From Blautia sp. (GTDB taxonomy: Bacteria; Bacillota; Clostridia; Lachnospirales; Lachnospiraceae): a DNA stretch of 37,770 nt. The stretch is taken from the NCBI GenBank assembly GCA_026169535.1, contig JAPFCU010000030.1, positions 1-37,770 of the forward strand, in the 5' to 3' direction. The notes below the pieces were generated by a model. It worked only from the letters and a program-made list of their open reading frames with translations. It was not told the DNA's origin and made no database searches. The position numbers and the translations under genes are program-made. Positions 7,256 through 16,062 of the stretch are shown here, in pieces (position 1 is the first letter of the stretch; every line of letters starts with the position of its first letter).

Positions 7256-7284
7256 TTGCAAAACTCGGGACAGAATGATAAAAT
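7256..7284 (+). promoter_or_regulatory. Promoter of the glycosyltransferase genes
   Basis: TTGCAA (7256-7261), 17-base spacer, TAAAAT (7279-7284). It diverges from the carboxypeptidase promoter, and the first gene starts 56 bases on. Confidence 0.65.
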
Positions 7285-7340
7285 AAACCCGGATTCTATG
7301 GAAAAACACGCAAAAACAGGCGATAAACTGAGGTTTGACA

Positions 7341-9197
7341 ATGAATAAAAAAGAGAAAGCAGGACGGATCCAATGGAACCGGATGCTGAAAAAATTGAAC
7401 CCATACACAATAAAGAAAGGATTTCGTTATCTCAAGCACTATGGACCGAAAGAATTCTGGATCCGCCTTCATGAAAGATTTGAACCGGAAGAGGTTCCCT
7501 ATGGACCATGGTACGAAGCCTATGTTCCGGATGAATCGGAACTGGAAAAACAGCGAAAACATCGTTTTACTTATGAACCTCTGATCAGTGTGGCAGTTCC
7601 GGCTTTTTGTACTCCGGAGACATTTCTGATACAGATGGTGGAATCTCTTCTGGCGCAGACCTATTCGAACTGGGAGCTTTGTATTGCAAACGGAAGTCCG
7701 GAGGATACGGTTATGAAAGGTGTCCTGGAACAATACATGAAAAAAGATTCCCGTATCCGTGTCAGTGAGCTGACTGAAAATAAAGGAATTGCCGGAAATA
7801 CAAATGCGGCGCTTGAAATGGCGGAAGGGGAATTTGTGGGTCTGTTGGATCATGATGATCTTCTCGCTCCGAATGCTCTTTATGAGGTGGTAAGGGCGCT
7901 GGAAGCTGATCGGGAATTAGACGCTGTATATACAGATGAAGACAAAGTGACAACAGAACTGGATGAGCATTTTCAGCCTCACCTGAAACCCGACTTTAAT
8001 CTGGATCTTTTGAGATCGAATAATTATATCTGTCATTTTTTTGTAGTAAGGCGTTCGGTTGTGAAAAAAGCAGGTGGGTTCCGGCAGGAATTTGATGGAG
8101 CTCAGGATCATGATTTTATTTTCCGATGTGTTGAAATAGCACGAAAAGTAGGACATATTCCGGAAATTCTTTATCACTGGCGTACCCATAAGGCTTCTAC
8201 AGCGGATAATCCTGCCAGCAAGATGTATGCCTTTGATGCCGGAAAAAGAGCAATAGAAGCCCATCTGGAACGGACTGGTACAGAAGGTGTGGTTACACAT
8301 ACACCGGATCTGGGCTTTTTCCGGGTAAAATATCCGGTTCAGGGAAATCCTCTTGTTTCAATCATTATCCCTAACAAGGATGAAAAAGAAACATTAAAGG
8401 ACTGCATTGAATCTATCCGGAAAAAAACAGAATATGAAAATTATGAGATCATCATAGTGGAAAATAACAGTACCACAGAAGAAATCTTTCAATATTATAA
8501 GGAACTGTCCCAGGATCCCCGGATCCGTCTGTTACGCTGGAAAAAGGAATTTAACTATTCGGCTATCAACAATTATGGAGTCAGTCATGCCCGGGGAGAA
8601 TATCTTCTTTTTCTGAATAATGATGTAAAGATCATTACACCAGGATGGATAAAAGAAATGCTTGGTGTCTGCCAGCGTCCGGAAGTTGGTGCGGTAGGTG
8701 TGAAGCTGATCTACCCGGATAATACGATCCAGCATGCAGGCTGTGTTATTGGTATCGGCGGAATAGCCGGGCATATGTTTGTGGATATGCCTGCAAACAG
8801 AACAGGCTATCTTCACAAAGCATCTATTCTTCAGGATATGAGCGCCGTGACAGCGGCATGCATGATGATGAAAAGAACAGCCTTCGAGGAAGCAGGCGGT
8901 TTTACTGAAAAACTTTCTGTAGCCTTTAACGATGTAGATCTCTGTCTGAAAGTAAGAAAAAATAAAAAGTTAATTGTTTATGATCCTTATGTGGAACTGT
9001 ATCATATGGAGTCTAAAACAAGAGGGGCGGAGGACAGTACAGAAAAGGTAAGAAGGTTTCAGGAAGAGATTGAATATATGCGTTGCGAGTGGATCGACAT
9101 TCTGAAAAACGGAGATCCTTATTATAATAAGAATCTGTCTTTGACAAAATGGAATTATTCGCTTCGGCCTCTTCAGGGAATGGGCAGGAAGCAATAA
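7341..9197 (+). CDS. Tandem-domain family 2 glycosyltransferase
   Basis: A 618-residue cytoplasmic protein with two GT2 (GT-A fold) domains. After an N-terminal extension (1-70), domain one runs about 73-300, with VAVPAFCTPE, NKGIAGNTNAALEMAEG and the metal-binding region LLDHDDLL. Domain two runs about 330-590, with VSIIIPNKDE, the LFLNNDV metal region and the late AFNDVDLCLKVRK motif. Such proteins transfer successive sugars to a lipid-linked wall polysaccharide. I chose ATG 7341, six bases after a possible TTG, because TGAGGT stands at proper distance. The next GT2 follows after nine bases with AGGAGG, so they form an operon. Acceptor and sugar donor cannot be read from sequence; rhamnose or galactofuranose are plausible. 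Confidence 0.88.
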   Translation: MNKKEKAGRIQWNRMLKKLNPYTIKKGFRYLKHYGPKEFWIRLHERFEPEEVPYGPWYEAYVPDESELEKQRKHRFTYEPLISVAVPAFCTPETFLIQMVESLLAQTYSNWELCIANGSPEDTVMKGVLEQYMKKDSRIRVSELTENKGIAGNTNAALEMAEGEFVGLLDHDDLLAPNALYEVVRALEADRELDAVYTDEDKVTTELDEHFQPHLKPDFNLDLLRSNNYICHFFVVRRSVVKKAGGFRQEFDGAQDHDFIFRCVEIARKVGHIPEILYHWRTHKASTADNPASKMYAFDAGKRAIEAHLERTGTEGVVTHTPDLGFFRVKYPVQGNPLVSIIIPNKDEKETLKDCIESIRKKTEYENYEIIIVENNSTTEEIFQYYKELSQDPRIRLLRWKKEFNYSAINNYGVSHARGEYLLFLNNDVKIITPGWIKEMLGVCQRPEVGAVGVKLIYPDNTIQHAGCVIGIGGIAGHMFVDMPANRTGYLHKASILQDMSAVTAACMMMKRTAFEEAGGFTEKLSVAFNDVDLCLKVRKNKKLIVYDPYVELYHMESKTRGAEDSTEKVRRFQEEIEYMRCEWIDILKNGDPYYNKNLSLTKWNYSLRPLQGMGRKQ

Positions 9198-9206
9198 GGA
9201 GGATAT

Positions 9207-10160
9207 ATGGAAGTATCGGTGGTAATACCGAATTTTAATGGGATTGCTTTTCTTGACAGTGTGCTGGGAAGTCTGGAGGGGCAGACCGCAAGAAATTTTG
9301 AGGTTATTTTTGTGGACAATGGGTCTACAGATGGAAGCTGTTCTTTTGTGGCGGGAAATTATCCATGGGTCCACATTATAGAACTTACAGAAAACTTTGG
9401 CTTCTGCAGAGCAGTCAATGAGGGAATCCGTGCAGCAAAGGCTCCATATGTTCTTCTTCTGAATAATGATACAGAGGTGGCAGAGGATTTTGTGGAGAAG
9501 ATGCTTGCAGCCATCCGGCGGCATAAGAATGCTTTTTCCTGTGCGGCTCGAATGGTACAGTATCATGACAGAGATAAGATTGATGATGCTGGAAATTACT
9601 ATTGTGCTCTTGGATGGTCTTTTGCAAGAGGAAAAGGCAAAGATATCCATACCTATGAAAAGGAAGAACAGATATTTGCTGCCTGCGGCGGGGCTGCTAT
9701 TTACAGAAAAAAGATTTTTGAAAAGATTGGATATTTTGATGAGGAGCATTTTGCATATCTGGAGGATACAGATATTGGATATCGGGCACGGATATGCGGA
9801 TATGAAAACTGGTATGCTCCGGAAGCAGTTGTTTATCATGTAGGAAGCGGTACAAGCGGATCACGATATAATCAGTTCAAGACCAGATACTCTTCCAGAA
9901 ACAATGTTTATCTGATCTACAAGAATATGCCGCTGCTTCAGATCATACTGAATCTTCCGTTTTTGATCATTGGATTCGGAATCAAATTCCTTTTTTTCAC
10001 TGTTAAGGGAATGGGAAAAGAATATCTTGCAGGAATCAAAAACGGATTTTCTATCAGTTTCAAAGGAAAAAAAGTGCCGTTTTCTTTTAAAAACATGCCG
10101 AATTATTGTAAAATTCAGTGGGAATTATGGATAAATATGTTTCGCAGACTGGCGGCGTAA
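9207..10160 (+). CDS. Family 2 glycosyltransferase (WbbL-like rhamnosyltransferase)
   Basis: A 317-residue GT2 enzyme starting MEVSVVIPNFNG, with VDNGSTDGS (nucleotide binding), ENFGFCRAVNEGI, the DxD-like LLNNDTEVA, and the later LEDTDIGYRARICGYEN acceptor-side motif. A hydrophobic stretch (about 250-272) followed by a basic amphipathic end suggests membrane attachment. WbbL and related rhamnosyltransferases have this arrangement, and rfbD in the window provides a route to dTDP-rhamnose, so rhamnose transfer is likely but not proven. It follows the tandem GT2 after nine bases with a strong AGGAGG ribosome site. No clear terminator follows; the next gene has its own weak promoter. Confidence 0.86.
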   Translation: MEVSVVIPNFNGIAFLDSVLGSLEGQTARNFEVIFVDNGSTDGSCSFVAGNYPWVHIIELTENFGFCRAVNEGIRAAKAPYVLLLNNDTEVAEDFVEKMLAAIRRHKNAFSCAARMVQYHDRDKIDDAGNYYCALGWSFARGKGKDIHTYEKEEQIFAACGGAAIYRKKIFEKIGYFDEEHFAYLEDTDIGYRARICGYENWYAPEAVVYHVGSGTSGSRYNQFKTRYSSRNNVYLIYKNMPLLQIILNLPFLIIGFGIKFLFFTVKGMGKEYLAGIKNGFSISFKGKKVPFSFKNMPNYCKIQWELWINMFRRLAA

Positions 10161-10214
10161 AGTCGTTTTTACAGGGATTCAGGCTGTTATTATAAAATAA
10201 TCTGTAAGAAATGA

Positions 10215-10241
10215 TTGATTTTAAAAACCAAGTATTATAAT
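10215..10241 (+). promoter_or_regulatory. Possible promoter of the phosphoglycosyltransferase gene
   Basis: TTGATT (10215-10220) and a perfect TATAAT (10236-10241), but with only a 15-base spacer. The intergenic gap of 145 bases holds no other gene. Confidence 0.45.
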
Positions 10242-10305
10242 ATAGACGTAACTATTCAGCAGTTACAGAAAGACACAATGAAACGGATTGAGGTGTCATA
10301 GATTC

Positions 10306-11706
10306 ATGCAGGATAATCATAAGACTTTTAGCCGGCGCATGATGCTGATGGATATATTCATCCTGATAGTTTCCTATATAATCGCATGGTATCTGCGTTT
10401 TATGGGACCATTTGCGTATTCCGCAGAAAAAGGATTGAGTTTTTCCCAGTATATGCTTGCGTTGGTATTTATTGTTCCGGGATATATGCTTCTTTATCAG
10501 GCATTTACTTTATATGAACCGCTGCATATGCAGGGGCGTCGGCTTATGCTGGCTAATATCATTAAAGCAAATGTGCTGGGAATGCTTGCCTTTGTATTCC
10601 TTTTATACATGATGAAAGAGGGACATTATTCCCGATTGACAGTATATATCTTTTGCGGAGTTAATATTGTTCTGGAATGGTGTGCCAGAATGGCAGTTTT
10701 CCTTTTTCTCCAGAATATGCGAAAAAGAGGGCTGAACCAGAAACAGATTATACTGGTGGGATACAGCCGGGCGGCAGAAGAATATATAGACAGAATCGAA
10801 GCAAATCCACAGTGGGGATATGTTGTCAGAGGAATTCTTGACGATAATGTTCCGGCAGGAACCTTATATAAAGGTGTTAAGGTTATAGGCAGGATTGCCA
10901 ATCTGACTGTGATCCTTCCCGCGAACAGACTGGATGAGATAGCGATCACTCTTGGGTTAAGCGAATACTATCGTCTGGAAGAAATCGTTGCCATGTGTGA
11001 GAAATCAGGGGTGCATACGAAATTTATTCCGGATTATAATAAGATCATTCCTACAAAACCATATACGGAAGATATTCTTGGACTTCCGGTTATCAATATC
11101 CGATATGTACCTTTAAGTAATACCTTCAATGCTATGGTAAAGCGAGTGATGGATATTTTTGGCTCTATTGCAGCGATTATTGTATCCTCTCCGGTAATGG
11201 CGCTGATGTGTATACTGATAAAGGCAACTTCACCGGGACCACTGATCTACAAACAGGAACGGGTAGGACTCCATAACAAAACTTTCTGGATGTATAAGTT
11301 CCGTTCCATGGAGATCCAGCCGGAGGCAGAAGAAAAGAAAGCATGGACAGTAAAAAATGATCCCCGTGTAACAGGAATCGGAAAGTTTATGCGAAGGACA
11401 AGCATTGATGAGCTTCCTCAGCTGTTCAACATACTCAAAGGAGATATGAGCCTGGTAGGTCCAAGACCGGAACGGCCATTCTTTGTAGAAAAATTCCGGG
11501 AAGAGATTCCAAGATATATGGTAAAGCACCAGGTACGTCCGGGACTGACCGGATGGGCTCAGGTAAATGGATATCGTGGAGATACCTCCATCAGAAAACG
11601 TATTGACTGTGACCTTTATTATATTGAAAACTGGAGTATCGGATTTGATATTAAGATCCTGTTCCTGACGATTTTTAAAGGTTTCATAAATAAAAATGCA
11701 TATTAA
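10306..11706 (+). CDS. Polyprenyl phosphate sugar phosphotransferase (WcaJ/CpsE type), starts exopolysaccharide synthesis
   Basis: A 466-residue membrane enzyme that loads the first sugar phosphate onto undecaprenyl phosphate. Four to five N-terminal helices (about 15-140) precede a Rossmann-like CoA-binding domain (about 145-275, with KQIILVGYSRAAEEYI). A re-entrant membrane helix follows (about 285-310), then the catalytic PglC-like domain with YKQERVGLHNKTFWMYKFRS, the RRTSIDELPQLFNILKGDMS region and LVGPRPERP. The typical end NWSIGFDIKILFLTI is present. I prefer ATG 10306 over an upstream TTG, because GAGGTG lies upstream of it. The LCP gene follows 18 bases later, a logical pairing of the first and last steps of polysaccharide assembly. 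The sugar, glucose or galactose type, is not decided. Confidence 0.92.
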   Translation: MQDNHKTFSRRMMLMDIFILIVSYIIAWYLRFMGPFAYSAEKGLSFSQYMLALVFIVPGYMLLYQAFTLYEPLHMQGRRLMLANIIKANVLGMLAFVFLLYMMKEGHYSRLTVYIFCGVNIVLEWCARMAVFLFLQNMRKRGLNQKQIILVGYSRAAEEYIDRIEANPQWGYVVRGILDDNVPAGTLYKGVKVIGRIANLTVILPANRLDEIAITLGLSEYYRLEEIVAMCEKSGVHTKFIPDYNKIIPTKPYTEDILGLPVINIRYVPLSNTFNAMVKRVMDIFGSIAAIIVSSPVMALMCILIKATSPGPLIYKQERVGLHNKTFWMYKFRSMEIQPEAEEKKAWTVKNDPRVTGIGKFMRRTSIDELPQLFNILKGDMSLVGPRPERPFFVEKFREEIPRYMVKHQVRPGLTGWAQVNGYRGDTSIRKRIDCDLYYIENWSIGFDIKILFLTIFKGFINKNAY

Positions 11707-11724
11707 AGAATAAGGGGAAAGAAG

Positions 11725-13296
11725 ATGGCAAAACCAAGATCAAAAACAAAGAAGATACTGTTTGCAGTAGAGATTATCGTACTCCTTCTGTTTATTGGCG
11801 GTCTTTATGTTTACGGACAGCTGAATTCCAAAATGGATAAGATACAGCAGCCGGCGGCAGATACCAGCCAGATCCAGGTGAATCAGGAAGTACAGGAATC
11901 TATTGAGGCGGAAACATCCAAGCTGACAGGTTTCACTACTTATGCTCTGTTTGGTATTGACCACAGAGATAAAAGTGCAGTGGGCGGTATGAACAGTGAT
12001 ACTATGATCATTGCAAGTGTGAATAATGATACCAAGGATGTAAAGCTTGCATCTGTATACAGAGACACACTTTTGAATGTTTATGGTGAAACCTATTCTA
12101 AAGCCAATGCAGCTTATGCCAAAAGTCCGGCAGAAGCAGTGAGCATGCTGAACAGGAATATGGACCTGAACATTACAGATTATGCAACAGTAAACTTCAA
12201 CGCGCTGGCTTCTATTGTTGATGCTCTTGGAGGTCTGGATATTGATATGTCCTATGCAGAGATTGAACATATGAACAATTACTGTGTAGAAACCTCGACA
12301 GATATCGGCAAGGATTACACTCCTATTGAACTGCCGGAGAGACCGGAGGATATCGAAAAGATCGACTACCGTTATCATCTGAATGGCGTACAGGTAACTG
12401 CTTACTGTCGTATCCGTTATACGGCAAGTCTGGATATGGGACGTACAGAGAGACAGCGAAAAGTGATTCAGCTGATTGTTCAGAAGGCGAAGAAAGCAGG
12501 GCTTCCTACAATCTTTAAGATCATGGATGAAGTATTCCCTATGGTAGAGACTTCTGTAGATAAAACAGAGATTCTTCAGCTGCTTCCTATTATGATCGGA
12601 TACAGTATGAATGAAACAGTAGGCTTTCCTACAGCATTTAAGTTTTCTAACGTGAAAGGCAGTGTGATCGTTCCTACAGCTGAAGGAACCTCAGATGTGG
12701 ATCTGGTTTCCAATGTTGTAGCACTTCATAAATTCCTTTATGGCGATGAAGCATATGTACCATCCAGCACAGTTCAGGATATCAGCGCAAAGATTGCTGA
12801 GATCGTCAGTGGACTTGGTGCTCTGGAGGATACACAGGTTATTACACCGGAAACAGAAAATACTACAAATGATACCATTATCTTCGAAAACAATGGTAAT
12901 GGGTGGTCTGATAATAGCGGAGATTATGTGGATCCGGGAACAGGAGACGGCTCTGGAGGCGGAGACTGGACAGATCCGGGAACCGGCGATGGATCTGGAG
13001 ACTGGGAGGATCCGGGAACAGGAGACGGCTCTGGAGACTGGGAAGATCCGGGAACCGGTGACGGAAGTGGAGACGGTTCCGGCGGTGGAGACTGGACAGA
13101 TCCGGGAACCGGCGATGGAAGTGGAGATGGCTCCGGGGGCGGAGACTGGACAGACCCGGGAATCGGTGAAGGCGGCGGTTCCGTAGACGGCGGCGACGGC
13201 AGTACAGATGCAGGCGGTTCTGTAGAAGGCGGAGACGGAAGTTCGGAAAGTGTCGGCGGCGACAGCGGAGAAGTTGTACCGGGAGAAGCAGCATAA
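11725..13296 (+). CDS. LytR-CpsA-Psr (LCP) family ligase with a repetitive Gly/Asp-rich tail
   Basis: A 523-residue protein with a basic N-terminus, one membrane helix (about 9-28) and the extracellular LCP domain (about 70-260). Family marks are FGIDHRDKSAVGGMNSDTMI, the arginine in LASVYRDTLLNV, and the VQVTAYCRIRYT to MGRTERQRKVI segment. LCP enzymes move lipid-linked glycopolymers onto peptidoglycan. A second region to about residue 385 resembles the C-terminal extension of clostridial LCP proteins. The last 120 residues are low-complexity repeats of DPGTGDGSG with W, a flexible acidic tail. An in-operon position after the initiating transferase supports the role. A terminator follows the stop closely. 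Confidence 0.9.
   Translation: MAKPRSKTKKILFAVEIIVLLLFIGGLYVYGQLNSKMDKIQQPAADTSQIQVNQEVQESIEAETSKLTGFTTYALFGIDHRDKSAVGGMNSDTMIIASVNNDTKDVKLASVYRDTLLNVYGETYSKANAAYAKSPAEAVSMLNRNMDLNITDYATVNFNALASIVDALGGLDIDMSYAEIEHMNNYCVETSTDIGKDYTPIELPERPEDIEKIDYRYHLNGVQVTAYCRIRYTASLDMGRTERQRKVIQLIVQKAKKAGLPTIFKIMDEVFPMVETSVDKTEILQLLPIMIGYSMNETVGFPTAFKFSNVKGSVIVPTAEGTSDVDLVSNVVALHKFLYGDEAYVPSSTVQDISAKIAEIVSGLGALEDTQVITPETENTTNDTIIFENNGNGWSDNSGDYVDPGTGDGSGGGDWTDPGTGDGSGDWEDPGTGDGSGDWEDPGTGDGSGDGSGGGDWTDPGTGDGSGDGSGGGDWTDPGIGEGGGSVDGGDGSTDAGGSVEGGDGSSESVGGDSGEVVPGEAA
12931..13190 (+). repeat. In-frame tandem repeats coding the LCP tail
   Basis: Five units beginning DPGTGDGSG and a changed sixth (DPGIGEG), 36 to 54 bases each, with near-identical DNA. 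Units differ by whole multiples of three bases, so copy-number change would preserve the frame. Confidence 0.85.
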
Positions 13297-13310
13297 TAAA
13301 GAGTTATTTT

Positions 13311-13344
13311 AAGGGAATTTCTTCAAAAGAGAAATTCCCTTTTT
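13311..13344 (+). terminator. Rho-independent terminator after the LCP gene
   Basis: AAGGGAATTTCT (13311-13322) pairs perfectly with AGAAATTCCCTT (13330-13341), followed by TTT. It stands 15 bases before the next gene, which may thus be expressed by read-through. Confidence 0.88.
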
Positions 13345-13360
13345 AAAAGAAAGGGATAAA

Positions 13361-14281
13361 ATGGATATAAAAAAAATTGACGTGATCATTCCTGTATATC
13401 GCCCCGGAAGAGAGTTTTCGAAACTTCTGGAACAACTGGAAGTCCAGGATTATCCGATCAGCAGAATTATTATCATGCATACGGAAGATGGATTGTGGGA
13501 GGAAAAATGGGAAAAAGAGCATCCAATACTGGAAGTCCATCATTTAAAGAAAACAGAGTTTGATCACGGCGGTACCAGAAAAAAAGCCTCTGAACTATCA
13601 GACGGAGAAATCATGATTTTTATGACTCAGGATGCATTTCCGGCAGATACACATTTGATCAGTCATCTTGTAAAGGCCCTGACTGCACAGGATGATATTG
13701 CAGCTGCATATGCCCGTCAGCTACCTGCGCCATCCTGCAGCTTTGTTGAGTCTTATACAAGAACATTTAATTATCCGGAAGAATCTTCTGTAAAAACAGA
13801 GAAGGATCTGTCTGTATATGGAATCAAAACATTTTTCTGTTCAAATGTATGCGCGGCATATAAAAAAGACATCTATGAAAAAATGGGAGGATTCGTGGAA
13901 AAAACCATATTTAATGAAGATATGATTTATGCAGGCGGTCTGATACAAAAAGGATTTGGGATTGCCTATGCAGCTGACGCTCAGGTGGTTCATTCACATA
14001 ATTATACCTGCAGTCAGCAGTTTCACAGAAATTTTGACCTGGGCGTATCTCAGGCGGAGTATCATGAGATTTTTGATTCTGTACCTTCAGAAGGAGAAGG
14101 CATCCGTCTGGTGAAAAAAACAGTTATCCATCTTCTGAAATCCGGGAAATGGTATCTGATACCAGGATTTGTTTTACAGAGCGGATGTAAATATGCAGGA
14201 TATCTGGCAGGAAAACGATACAGAAAATTACCTCGAAAAGTGCTTCTCTGGTGTACGATGAACAAGTCTTATTGGAAGTGA
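13361..14281 (+). CDS. Rhamnosyltransferase-like family 2 glycosyltransferase
   Basis: A 306-residue GT2 protein with VIIPVYRPGREFSKLLEQL at the N-terminus, and the FDHGGTR motif, characteristic of RfbF/RgpB type rhamnosyltransferases. MTQDAFP follows at the metal-binding position, then the FNEDMIYAGGLIQKGF acceptor-side motif. The C-terminal third is basic and partly amphipathic, fitting a peripheral membrane location. A ribosome site (AAAGGGA) precedes the ATG. It likely adds rhamnose to the same polysaccharide as its neighbours. It is separated from the LCP gene by a strong terminator, and no promoter of its own is visible in the short gap. Confidence 0.88.
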   Translation: MDIKKIDVIIPVYRPGREFSKLLEQLEVQDYPISRIIIMHTEDGLWEEKWEKEHPILEVHHLKKTEFDHGGTRKKASELSDGEIMIFMTQDAFPADTHLISHLVKALTAQDDIAAAYARQLPAPSCSFVESYTRTFNYPEESSVKTEKDLSVYGIKTFFCSNVCAAYKKDIYEKMGGFVEKTIFNEDMIYAGGLIQKGFGIAYAADAQVVHSHNYTCSQQFHRNFDLGVSQAEYHEIFDSVPSEGEGIRLVKKTVIHLLKSGKWYLIPGFVLQSGCKYAGYLAGKRYRKLPRKVLLWCTMNKSYWK

Positions 14282-14403
14282 CAATGCTTTAATGCGTTCT
14301 TCCTGTGAACACGTTTTTTTAAAGGAGTTGTCACATTTTGAACACAATTCCCTGTTACACTTGAGTCATAAATAAAAAAATGACAACGGAGAGGAGCAAA
14401 ACC

Positions 14404-15843
14404 ATGGATAATGATAATAATTGGGGACAGGATGCTCCGCAGAATGAGAATAGATGGAACGAAAGAGAAAGTCATCCAGAACCGATTCCGCATTATGATC
14501 ATTATCAGATGCATCGAAACAGTGTGGAACCGGAGCATACACCCCCGAAGAAAAACAAAACAAGAAAACCTACTGCTGGCAAAAAGCTTGCAGGAACTAT
14601 TGCACTGGCAGTTGTTTTTGGAGTGACAGCCAGCGCTGTGTTCCAGGCTTCTAATTTTGCAGCAGAAAGATATTTGGGAACAGGAACGCGCACGGAAACA
14701 GTTCAGCCTATATCCAGGACAGATGCGTCAGCCTCAGTAGAATCGACTTTGTCAGCTGAAAACAGTTCCGGAAATGCTGGTTCAGTGGCAGAGGTTGCCG
14801 CGGCAGCCATGCCGTCAGTTGTTGCGATTACTTCTGTGAGTATTCAGGAGATTCCAAGCTTTTTCGGTATGTATACCTTTGGTTCCTATGGGACTCAGCA
14901 GTTTTCCAGTGAAAGCAGCGGATCCGGTATCATTGTAGGAGAAAATGACGATGAACTTCTGATCGCTACCAATAATCATGTTGTAGAGAATGCGACTACA
15001 TTAAGTGTATGTTTTATTGGCGATGATGTTGCTGATGCAGAAAAAGAGCTTCAAAATATCATCCACGATGATATTAATGTAGAAGATGCGGTAAGCGCCA
15101 AGATCAAAGGAACAGATGCACCAAATGATCTGGCAGTAGTGGCAGTACAAAAATCTGATATTCCGGAGGATACGCTTTCTGAGATCAAGATTGCACAAAT
15201 AGGGGATTCGGACGGACTGCAGGTAGGAGAACAGGTGGTTGCCATAGGAAATGCATTGGGCTATGGACAGTCTGTCACTTCCGGATGGGTCAGTGCTCTG
15301 GACCGGAGCATTGCAGCAGAGGATGTGACCACTTCAGGGCTGATACAGACGGATGCAGCTATTAATCCAGGAAACAGCGGCGGTGCGCTTTTGAATATGA
15401 ATGGAGAGCTGATCGGCATTAACTCTGCAAAATATGCAGATAATGCAGTAGAAGGAATGGGTTATGCCATTCCGGTCGCTACTGCTCAGCCTATTTTGGA
15501 AAAGCTTATGAACCGTCAGACCAGAGATAAGGTGCAGGAGTCAGAAGCCGGATATCTGGGGCTTGAGGCCGGAGATATGACGGCTGAGGCACTGGAAATG
15601 TATGATATGCCGGCAGGCGCTTTTGTTATTGAAGCAGCAGAAGGAGATCCGGCTGCTAATGCAGGAATCCGCAGAGGTGATGTGATCGTGGAAATGGACG
15701 GGCAGACAGTAACAGGAGGATCGGATCTGATTGAAAAGCTTTCTTATTATGCGGCAGGAGAGACTGTGGAGATGATTATTTCACGTCCGGTTAACGGGGA
15801 ATATACCGAGCAGAGTGTAGAAGTGACACTGGGATCCAGGTAA
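14404..15843 (+). CDS. HtrA/DegP-like membrane-anchored serine protease with PDZ domain
   Basis: A 479-residue S1C protease. A long charged cytoplasmic segment (1-58) leads to one membrane helix (about 60-82), so the protease faces outside. The trypsin-like domain (about 125-365) contains the catalytic His in IATNNHVVENA, Asp in APNDLAVVAV and Ser in INPGNSGGALLNM. The PDZ domain (about 378-475) follows, with GDPAANAGIRRGDVIVEMDG. Such enzymes degrade misfolded envelope proteins. I use ATG 14404, with GGAGAGGAG at proper distance, over the ATG 24 bases upstream, which has none. The gap before it (14282-14403) holds a weak hairpin with seven T near 14312 and no clear promoter. It appears monocistronic. 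Confidence 0.92.
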   Translation: MDNDNNWGQDAPQNENRWNERESHPEPIPHYDHYQMHRNSVEPEHTPPKKNKTRKPTAGKKLAGTIALAVVFGVTASAVFQASNFAAERYLGTGTRTETVQPISRTDASASVESTLSAENSSGNAGSVAEVAAAAMPSVVAITSVSIQEIPSFFGMYTFGSYGTQQFSSESSGSGIIVGENDDELLIATNNHVVENATTLSVCFIGDDVADAEKELQNIIHDDINVEDAVSAKIKGTDAPNDLAVVAVQKSDIPEDTLSEIKIAQIGDSDGLQVGEQVVAIGNALGYGQSVTSGWVSALDRSIAAEDVTTSGLIQTDAAINPGNSGGALLNMNGELIGINSAKYADNAVEGMGYAIPVATAQPILEKLMNRQTRDKVQESEAGYLGLEAGDMTAEALEMYDMPAGAFVIEAAEGDPAANAGIRRGDVIVEMDGQTVTGGSDLIEKLSYYAAGETVEMIISRPVNGEYTEQSVEVTLGSR

Positions 15844-15910
15844 GCTGAAAGGATTTCCGGAATCTATATTTAAGTGTTCTGCCACCTGGGGCAATTTATA
15901 AAAACTTTAG

Positions 15911-15938
15911 TTTACAGGTGCATAGGTTATGATATAAT
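15911..15938 (+). promoter_or_regulatory. Promoter upstream of the ClpX-like gene
   Basis: TTTACA (15911-15916), 16-base spacer, TATAAT (15933-15938). The predicted start near 15945 falls inside the following hairpin. Confidence 0.7.
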
Positions 15939-15940
15939 AG

Positions 15941-15990
15941 ACGCATAGGCTGGGGGATTTCTGAGAAAATAACATCAGCCTGTGCGTTTT
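15941..15990 (+). terminator. Leader hairpin with T run between promoter and the ClpX-like gene
   Basis: ACGCATAGGCTG (15941-15952) pairs with CAGCCTGTGCGT (15976-15987), 12 pairs with one wobble, followed by TTTT. It lies directly after the promoter and about 73 bases before the ATG, so it would attenuate the gene or end a very short RNA. Confidence 0.55.
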
Positions 15991-16062
15991 ATATTGTCAT
16001 GAAATCACAGGAATGTGACAGATATAGAAATATATGGCATGACAGAACGGAAAGGAGTTTAT

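Noticed and set aside
10278-10301. Seven-codon leader frame (MKRIEVS) before the phosphoglycosyltransferase
   Set aside because: No ribosome site, no run of regulatory codons and no attenuator hairpin; likely chance.
12931-13190. Possible CRISPR array
   Set aside because: The repeats are adjacent, in frame, without unique spacers, and encode the LCP tail.
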